This document shows positions 13,621 to 18,268 of a DNA stretch of 18,268 bases, piece after piece; the stretch's first letter is position 1, and every line of letters begins with the position of its first letter. This stretch comes from JACMPA01 sp035564115 (GTDB lineage Bacteria > Patescibacteriota > Saccharimonadia > Saccharimonadales > UBA4665). Where the stretch lies: contig DATMTN010000027.1 in NCBI GenBank assembly GCA_035564115.1, positions 1 to 18,268 on the forward strand, given 5' to 3'. A program made the position numbers and the translations under genes. Under the pieces are notes generated by a model. The model was given only the letters and a program-made list of their open reading frames with translations. It ran no database searches and was not told where the DNA came from.

Positions 13621-14955
13621 CTATAGTTGCATCTCCTTGAAGGCCAGCTGAAGCAAATTGAGCATCGTCTGGTAATGCTCCAGTTGGCCAACACTGTTCT
13701 CTGCGGTATACAAATAGACCACATTGTCGACAACCTCAATATTTACCTCGAACGGTACCGCTTCGAGCTGTTCCATGTATTTTGGATTCAGTAACTCGAG
13801 GCTAGTCGCTTGCTCTGGGCTGGTAGCATACACCTGATATTTCTTATTAAAGTCGGGCCACTCAGTAGAAACTTCGCGGAGACCTCGTATACCAAAGATG
13901 CTCAGACCTTGTTTACGCCGTACCACAATATCACCGTACGATTTCGGTAGATTGGCTTGGGCTATCAGATAGCTTTTGGTCGTGTTCTGGGGATTAGGTA
14001 CATAGGTGTACAGCTGAACGAGCAGCTGCTGATTATGCAGACCGATCACATGGTTATTGATGTCTGATGTGCCAAACTTGCCTTCCCCAAATAATTGACC
14101 CCGCTTTGGCAGCATCAGCCAACCCATATCCAGGCTAAAGTAGTACCCGTTCTGGGCAGCAAACTGCTCGAGACTCACATTACGCTGCCAGTTTGAGGCA
14201 GTCGCCTGTTGAATACCATCGAGTAGCCAACCGTCAGCAGATCGCTGAAACAACCAAAATTCTGTGAAAGGCTTAGTATCCGTAAACAGCGTCTTGTTGT
14301 CGCTTGTGTCGATAAGCTGATCGTGAGCCTGGGCCTGAATGCCGATAACGACAGTATCCTTGCTGTTATCATTCGAGTCCGCGACGCCGACAACAGTCGC
14401 CTGACTAAGCTGCGGATTTTCGACGATATTACGACGACCTGCCAACTGTAAACCGTACACCATCAATGCATTGTGATATTGATAGCTAGGCGTCATATAG
14501 GCCTTCATCGCTTCAGTATCGAAGTTCGACCAATCTCTCTGGAACTTCATGAAGACATCGGAAGCTCGGGCGGTTAGCTTTGTCTCGTCCCACGCCCCAT
14601 CCTGGGAAGCAGCTGCTGCTAGAGCCGCTTTGGTCTTCTTAGACTGTGCAAGCTTACCGAACCAACCATACAACCCTGCACCCATACCGAATGGCGCACC
14701 AATGGCTGCCAGAAAACCGATACCGCGTAGTAGGACTACCAACAGCACCATATACCCAACTGTCACAAGCCATCCGGTGACCTGCATGGCCATGAATAAG
14801 ACTTCGTGCTTTTTATGAATGCGCCGGAACCAAGCCCCCAAGCCGTGCATTGGCAGATAGCCGAGGAGGGCGATACCACCACCGCCAGAGCCACCCGAAC
14901 CACCCCCACCGCCACGCGCAAATGTTTGGTTCACGAGCAAAGCAAAATACTGCAT
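13621..14955 (-). CDS. Tim44-like / DUF3137-like membrane-associated protein
   Basis: This 444-aa protein has a glycine-rich stretch near the N-terminus (about residues 15-27), then a hydrophobic segment at about 58-80 and another at about 83-100. A Tim44-like region at about 125-215 contains 'ASDVFMKFQRDWSNFDTEAM' and 'GRRNIVENPQL'. The C-terminal half (about 285-430) resembles DUF3137, with 'LPKSYGDIVVRRK', 'WPDFNKKYQVYA' and a final beta-strand pair 'NVVYLYTAE'. Such proteins often lie between lemA and htpX or TPM-domain genes and probably work at the membrane with them. The start is supported only by a weak GGGG about nine bases upstream. The Gly-rich N-terminus may be a linker or a disordered tail. 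Domain assignment is from motifs. Confidence 0.8.
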   Translation of the reverse strand: MQYFALLVNQTFARGGGGGSGGSGGGGIALLGYLPMHGLGAWFRRIHKKHEVLFMAMQVTGWLVTVGYMVLLVVLLRGIGFLAAIGAPFGMGAGLYGWFGKLAQSKKTKAALAAAASQDGAWDETKLTARASDVFMKFQRDWSNFDTEAMKAYMTPSYQYHNALMVYGLQLAGRRNIVENPQLSQATVVGVADSNDNSKDTVVIGIQAQAHDQLIDTSDNKTLFTDTKPFTEFWLFQRSADGWLLDGIQQATASNWQRNVSLEQFAAQNGYYFSLDMGWLMLPKRGQLFGEGKFGTSDINNHVIGLHNQQLLVQLYTYVPNPQNTTKSYLIAQANLPKSYGDIVVRRKQGLSIFGIRGLREVSTEWPDFNKKYQVYATSPEQATSLELLNPKYMEQLEAVPFEVNIEVVDNVVYLYTAENSVGQLEHYQTMLNLLQLAFKEMQL

Positions 14956-14979
14956 ACCGATGCCCCGTGCTGCCGGGTG

Positions 14980-15546
14980 CTAGAACTTTACGTCTACAGG
15001 GTTTTGGATAGTTGCAGCTGTCGCCTCATCAACATCGAAGAATTCCTTGTCGGTGTTAAAGCCCAACATTCCAGCAAAAATGCTAGTCGGGAAGACCTTG
15101 CGCTTCGTGTTGAAGTCACGCACCACACCATTGTAAAAGCGGCGTGAAGCCTGGATCTTGTCCTCGGTGTCAGTCAGCTGAGCCTGGAGATCCAAAAAGT
15201 TCTGGTTAGCCTTGAGGTCTGGGTAGTTTTCAGCGACTGCAAACAGGCTCTTCATGGTCGACTGGAAGTCACCCTCGGCTTTGGCTGCTGCTGCTGGTGT
15301 CTGGGCGTTAACTGTTGCCGCACGGGCTGCGGTCACTTGCTCGAACACACCACTTTCATGCTTGGCGTAACCCTGAACGGTGCTCACGAGGTTTGGAATC
15401 AGGTCGGCCCGACGCTTCAGTTGAACAGTAATATCGCTCCATGCTTCACTAGCCCGGACGTTCAAACGCACTAGACCGTTGTACATTGCGGCCAAAACCA
15501 CGACTATAAGTACGACCACTACTCCGATGATTATCAATACTGTCAT
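14980..15546 (-). CDS. lemA: LemA family membrane protein
   Basis: This 188-aa protein has one membrane helix (about 2-22) and a short 'YNGLVRLNVRASEAWSDI' motif. A helical LemA domain follows: 'QLKRRADLIPNLVSTVQGYAKHE' near 40-65, 'ENYPDLKANQNFLDLQ' near 105-120 and 'RRFYNGVVRDFNTKRKVFPTS' near 135-155. These are hallmarks of the family, whose exact function is unknown. The ATG at 15546 is chosen over an upstream in-frame Met at 15624 because AGGAGG lies 12 bases before it and because it is the normal LemA start. The upstream extension would also overlap the divergent carboxypeptidase start. It heads the operon with the Tim44-like gene and htpX. Confidence 0.95.
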   Translation of the reverse strand: MTVLIIIGVVVVLIVVVLAAMYNGLVRLNVRASEAWSDITVQLKRRADLIPNLVSTVQGYAKHESGVFEQVTAARAATVNAQTPAAAAKAEGDFQSTMKSLFAVAENYPDLKANQNFLDLQAQLTDTEDKIQASRRFYNGVVRDFNTKRKVFPTSIFAGMLGFNTDKEFFDVDEATAATIQNPVDVKF

Positions 15547-15583
15547 ATCTGTATAATTCCTCCTTATTTGGTGACCACTTTTT

Positions 15584-15589
15584 AGTATA
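15584..15589 (-). promoter_or_regulatory. Putative -10 box (TATACT) for the lemA operon
   Basis: TATACT on the minus strand would start a transcript near 15577, leaving about 30 bases of leader that include AGGAGG. The box lies within GTATAC, so the same bases could also serve the divergent carboxypeptidase gene. There is no good -35. Confidence 0.4.
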
Positions 15590-15612
15590 CAGCACGAGGA
15601 GCCGCGAATGGT

Positions 15613-16839
15613 ATGATAGTGCATATGGCAAAAAGATCGGGTGGTAAAAAGAAACTACTGGTTCCGTTTGGACTAGTTATGGTTGTAGGTGGCTATGTGG
15701 CACTGGCGCTCACTCAACCACTGTTGAGTATTACCGGCAAAACGACTTTTACTCCCACACTGACTAAGGCAGAGCCAGTCTCGCTGACCTGGCCTGGGTA
15801 TGGAGAATCCTCGATTGGCGTTGCCGGCTATGGTGTACTTGCCACGAATGGGGACCAAAAACCACTTCCAACGGCCAGCATTGCCAAAGTCATGACAGCC
15901 CTGGCTGTCCTCCGACAGCGACCACTGCATGTTGGCGAACAAGGCCCGGACATTGTCATCACCCAAGATGATATCGATACCTATCGTAACTTCGTAGCCA
16001 GTGATGGCTCGGTTGTTGGTATTGCACTCGGGGAGCATATTAGCGAGTACCAGGCGCTGCAGGCGCTCCTCCTGCCCTCGGCAAATAACATGGCCGTGAC
16101 ACTTGCCCGTTGGGCATTTGGCTCGATTGATGCCTACAACACCTATGCCAACACCTATGCCAAGCAGTTGGGGCTCACAAGCATCAACATCACCGATCCC
16201 AGTGGATACGATGTGAAGACCGTTGCTTCATCTCACGATCTAACACTTTTGGGCACACTGGCTATGCTCAATCCTGTCTTCGCCGAGATTGTGGCCCAGC
16301 CAAGTGCTACTATTCCTGTAGAGGGCAAGATCACAAACTATAACTTTATGCTGGGTGAAAATGGCAATGTAGGTATAAAGACCGGTAACAACGATGGTGA
16401 CCTCGGGGCGTTCCTATTCGCCAGCAAGCAACAAATCGGCAGCCAAACCATCACCCTGGTCGGCACAATTATGGGCGGTCCAGACCTCGCCACCGTGCTC
16501 AGGAATTCGGGTACGCTGACCACGAGCGCCCTGGCCGAGCTCAAGAACACCAACTTTGTCACAGCCGGTCAGAAACTTGGCACTTACGTAATACCGGGAC
16601 AAGGTGCCGTCGATGCTGTGGCCGCCAGCGACCTGAGCTTCCCGACCTGGAATGGCATGGCATTTACGAGCAGTGTGTCGCTGAGTCCCATCAAAAACAC
16701 CTCAGCAACGGCACAGGTCGGCACCTTCACTGTTACTAACACGACTACGCATATATCGAGCAGCGTGCCGATTCATCTGGCAAGTGCCACGCAGCAGCCG
16801 AGTCTGAAATGGAAACTGCTACACCCATTCGGCAATTAG
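15613..16839 (+). CDS. D-alanyl-D-alanine carboxypeptidase-like S11 penicillin-binding protein
   Basis: This 408-aa protein has a short basic tail, one membrane segment (about 14-35) and an extracellular S11 domain. It carries all three penicillin-binding motifs: S89-I-A-K92, S156-A-N158 and K256-T-G258. Such enzymes trim the terminal D-Ala of peptidoglycan stem peptides, which provides tetrapeptides for L,D-transpeptidation. A C-terminal region (about 315-400) resembles the beta-rich tail of DacA-type proteins. GAGGAG lies 11 bases before the ATG at 15613; the Met5 at 15625 is a possible alternative. The gene is divergent from lemA and ends 10 bases from the convergent 4-TM gene. No inhibitor or regulator is adjacent. 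Confidence 0.93.
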   Translation: MIVHMAKRSGGKKKLLVPFGLVMVVGGYVALALTQPLLSITGKTTFTPTLTKAEPVSLTWPGYGESSIGVAGYGVLATNGDQKPLPTASIAKVMTALAVLRQRPLHVGEQGPDIVITQDDIDTYRNFVASDGSVVGIALGEHISEYQALQALLLPSANNMAVTLARWAFGSIDAYNTYANTYAKQLGLTSINITDPSGYDVKTVASSHDLTLLGTLAMLNPVFAEIVAQPSATIPVEGKITNYNFMLGENGNVGIKTGNNDGDLGAFLFASKQQIGSQTITLVGTIMGGPDLATVLRNSGTLTTSALAELKNTNFVTAGQKLGTYVIPGQGAVDAVAASDLSFPTWNGMAFTSSVSLSPIKNTSATAQVGTFTVTNTTTHISSSVPIHLASATQQPSLKWKLLHPFGN

Positions 16840-16849
16840 CAGTTGCGAT

Positions 16850-17455
16850 TTACTCGGCAATACGACGACGGTGCAGCAGGAATCGAACTGCAATATCGAC
16901 CAAAATCAGACCAATAAATACCAGAGCGACGGCCAATACGATATACAGAGCGTGAGCCAGTGAGCCGTCAAACAGGAAGACCCGGCTATAGGCTAGTCCG
17001 AGCGGTAGTAAAAAGATTCCAAATAGTAGGCTCGTCAGCGCTAATATGGCCAGTCCCAGGGCCAACGTTACGCTATCAACAACGACGCCACGCCAGAACT
17101 TTACCTTTGTAAAAGTGGCGGGATGGATATAACGACCTGAGCTAATATCATTCTCGAGTTTGAGCTCGCTGTACGCATGGCCCATGCCTTCTACTATGCC
17201 GAAGCAGAGTATTCCTACACCGGCCCATATCAGGAATGTCACGACGCTTGCCGTAGCGCTCAATGAGTCAAGCGAGCGCAATGCATCGCTCACAACCTTG
17301 CCACCATTGGACTGCACCAGCTGGTTAGACGACTGTAATCCGTAGTAGCTCAGGAGCTGCTTTGAATTGGCCGCCAGAATAACCGCAATACTTACAAAAA
17401 AAGCCCCAATAAGCTCTGCTGAAGTCGGTATAAGTTTTTTAAGTCGATCTTTCAT
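16850..17455 (-). CDS. Four-transmembrane hypothetical protein
   Basis: This 201-aa protein has hydrophobic segments at about 12-30, 68-90, 122-150 and 160-195, with an extracytoplasmic-looking loop (about 31-67) rich in Ser, Asn and Gln. The C-terminus is basic (LLHRRR). No family is recognised and no catalytic motif is seen. The start has no Shine-Dalgarno; a TTTAAT box (17473-17478) may give a short leader. It ends 10 bases from the convergent carboxypeptidase gene, with no obvious terminator between them. Confidence 0.75.
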   Translation of the reverse strand: MKDRLKKLIPTSAELIGAFFVSIAVILAANSKQLLSYYGLQSSNQLVQSNGGKVVSDALRSLDSLSATASVVTFLIWAGVGILCFGIVEGMGHAYSELKLENDISSGRYIHPATFTKVKFWRGVVVDSVTLALGLAILALTSLLFGIFLLPLGLAYSRVFLFDGSLAHALYIVLAVALVFIGLILVDIAVRFLLHRRRIAE

Positions 17456-17501
17456 GTTTGGTTTCTTAACAGCTATTAAAGCACACCTGCCACCACTGCA
17501 G

Positions 17502-17524
17502 CAAAAAAAGCCCCCAGAGGGGCT
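17502..17524 (-). terminator. Intrinsic terminator after the small acidic gene
   Basis: AGCCCC (17509-17514) pairs with GGGGCT (17519-17524) around a CAGA loop, followed by seven T residues on the minus strand. It ends the KGG/acidic-protein unit before the 4-TM gene. Confidence 0.85.
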
Positions 17525-17552
17525 ACAAGTACTTGGCTCGTACGCCCCTTAC

Positions 17553-17777
17553 CTAGAGGCCTTCTTGATATGTCTCATCCGAATCAATACCCGTATCTTT
17601 TGCTGGATGAGTATCCGGCAAGGTATCCTCCTCAACAGGGCTGGCTGGAGCCGCCGGTGTATCATTATCTTCTGGCAACTGTTCCTGACCAATCCGATAG
17701 TTAAAGTCAGCAGGGCGTTCCTGCTCTAGGGCATCATCAGCTGATATATCTTCATTATTATTTGCTGCTGGGAACAT
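17553..17777 (-). CDS. Small acidic, probably disordered protein (74 aa)
   Basis: The family is not recognised. The protein is rich in Asp, Glu, Pro and Ala, with no hydrophobic core, no cysteine from the chosen start and no membrane segment. It is probably disordered. The start at 17777 is preferred over an ATG at 17783, because AAAGGA lies at proper distance only from the inner codon. Just upstream are a strong hairpin (17797-17824) and the KGG gene. The terminator at 17502-17524 follows. Pairing with a KGG stress protein hints at a stress-related role (weak inference). Confidence 0.65.
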   Translation of the reverse strand: MFPAANNNEDISADDALEQERPADFNYRIGQEQLPEDNDTPAAPASPVEEDTLPDTHPAKDTGIDSDETYQEGL

Positions 17778-17796
17778 ACACATCCTTTCTTGATAA

Positions 17797-17824
17797 CAGG
17801 ATGGGGGCCTTTGGCCCCATCCTG
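17797..17824 (-). promoter_or_regulatory. Strong intergenic hairpin between the KGG gene and the acidic gene
   Basis: CAGGATGGGG (17797-17806) pairs perfectly with CCCCATCCTG (17815-17824). On the minus strand it lacks a T run, so it is more likely an mRNA-stabilising or processing element, or an attenuator, than a full terminator. It lies between the KGG stop and the next ribosome site. Confidence 0.6.
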
Positions 17825-17825
17825 C

Positions 17826-17843
17826 AGCTAACTTAAGTTAGCT
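17826..17843. repeat. Perfect 18-bp palindrome over the KGG stop codon
   Basis: AGCTAACTTAAGTTAGCT reads the same on both strands and includes the TAA stop of the KGG gene. It lies two bases from the strong hairpin. It could be a protein-binding site or a second RNA hairpin; nothing in the sequence decides which. Confidence 0.7.
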
Positions 17844-18038
17844 ATTCCGGTGGCTGTTCTGGCCGCCCAGCTGCTTCGCCTCAGTAGGTTGCGCAGCCGC
17901 ACCCTTCTTACCTGCATCACTGGCGCGCTGTGGATCATTCTTGAAGTTACCACTGCTTGCTTTGCCACCTTTGCTTGCAATGCTCTTCTGCGTCGCGTCG
18001 TCCATTGATGCAAATCCACGGTTACTATTATCTGTCAT
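17838..18038 (-). CDS. KGG-motif stress-induced protein (66 aa)
   Basis: This small hydrophilic protein carries KGG-type motifs: 'GFASMDDATQKSIASKGGKA' at residues 8-27, and a second degenerate unit 'DPQRASDAGKKGA' at 35-47. These match the KGG repeat of GsiB/YciG-like general-stress proteins, which are induced by starvation, heat or drying and are largely unstructured. The ATG at 18038 has AAGGAGGGA just upstream. The longer open frame to 18263 overlaps tRNA-Val and is not taken as coding. It is followed by a palindrome and a hairpin, then the acidic gene. Confidence 0.88.
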   Translation of the reverse strand: MTDNSNRGFASMDDATQKSIASKGGKASSGNFKNDPQRASDAGKKGAAAQPTEAKQLGGQNSHRNS

Positions 18039-18170
18039 GCTTCCCTCCTTTGTTAGATTTATAGTGGCTCCTAGTATGGGGCCACGTAGCCGACGCGTCA
18101 GTGAGATATATACCTGCAGCGTGGTGTAGCCGCCACCGTGCCCTATATGTAGTGGTTCGTCGCACAAAAT

Positions 18171-18192
18171 AAAAAATCCATCTTGCGATGGA
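18171..18192 (-). terminator. Terminator of tRNA-Val
   Basis: TCCATC (18177-18182) pairs with GATGGA (18187-18192) around a 4-base loop and is followed by six T residues on the minus strand. It lies 9 bases past the tRNA CCA. Confidence 0.8.
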
Positions 18193-18201
18193 CTCTTTAT
18201 A

Positions 18202-18268
18202 TGGTGGGTGATGAGGGGCTCGAACCCCCGACCCCCTCGGTGTAAACGAGGTGCTCTAGCCAACTGAG
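18202..18268 (-). tRNA. tRNA-Val (anticodon UAC), 5' end cut by window edge
   Basis: The reverse strand shows the end of the D-arm, an anticodon stem CCTCG/CGAGG with loop TTTACAC (anticodon TAC), a T-arm with canonical TTCGAGC, the acceptor 3' strand and encoded CCA. The acceptor 5' strand lies beyond the window. Confidence 0.92.

Noticed and set aside
18039..18263. N-terminal extension of the KGG protein
   Set aside because: It overlaps tRNA-Val and its terminator; a strong ribosome site precedes the inner ATG at 18038.

Overview
The window looks like part of a small, gene-dense genome of Candidatus Saccharibacteria (TM7) or a close Patescibacteria relative. This is inferred from gene content: an L,D-transpeptidase with PG-binding-4-like repeats, a LemA/Tim44-like/HtpX cluster, a secreted protein with a C-terminal two-cysteine motif, a KGG stress protein, a DUF4396 membrane protein and several poorly characterised multi-pass membrane proteins. 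TGA ends several genes (ligA, nudix and mazG-like), so the standard bacterial code applies and not the UGA=Gly code of SR1/Gracilibacteria. Four tRNA genes are present, all on the minus strand: Gly(GCC), Phe(GAA), Ala(GGC) and an edge-truncated Val(UAC). All encode CCA.

Layout. (1) 1-700: the N-terminal 71 codons of a CD-NTase (SMODS/CBASS-type nucleotidyltransferase) run off the left edge on the minus strand in AT-rich DNA, next to a terminator, a structurally odd tRNA-Gly and a rearranged copy of that tRNA's 5' end. (2) 705-1502: a secreted cysteine-containing protein. (3) 1611-4887: a compact island of about 3.2 kb bounded by 55-bp perfect direct repeats. One repeat lies inside the intact tRNA-Phe gene and the other is an orphan 3' tRNA-Phe fragment. 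The repeats break off in the anticodon loop, as expected for integration by a tyrosine recombinase, but no integrase is inside. The island carries two divergent gene pairs: a PD-(D/E)XK-like nuclease plus a 97-aa protein (minus), and a helical protein plus a JAMM/JAB-like putative metalloprotease (plus). This is the best candidate for an undescribed system.

(4) 4971-6481: a tightly packed minus-strand operon of SPFH/slipin, MazG-like pyrophosphohydrolase and Nudix hydrolase, reading toward tRNA-Phe. (5) 6579-8779: tRNA-Ala, then an L,D-transpeptidase on the plus strand that converges on a DUF4396 membrane protein. (6) 8950-15546: a minus-strand operon in the order lemA, Tim44/DUF3137-like protein, htpX, membrane protein, ligA and a 7-TM protein. 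It joins membrane protein quality control with replication and repair. LigA has lost all four zinc-finger cysteines. (7) 15613-16839: a D-Ala-D-Ala carboxypeptidase-like S11 protein, divergent from lemA, so the window holds two peptidoglycan-maturation enzymes. (8) 16850-18268: a 4-TM protein, a small acidic protein and a KGG stress protein separated by a strong hairpin and a perfect 18-bp palindrome, then the truncated tRNA-Val.

Family assignments come from motifs read by eye; no database search was run. Promoter calls are weaker than gene calls, because most lack a recognisable -35.
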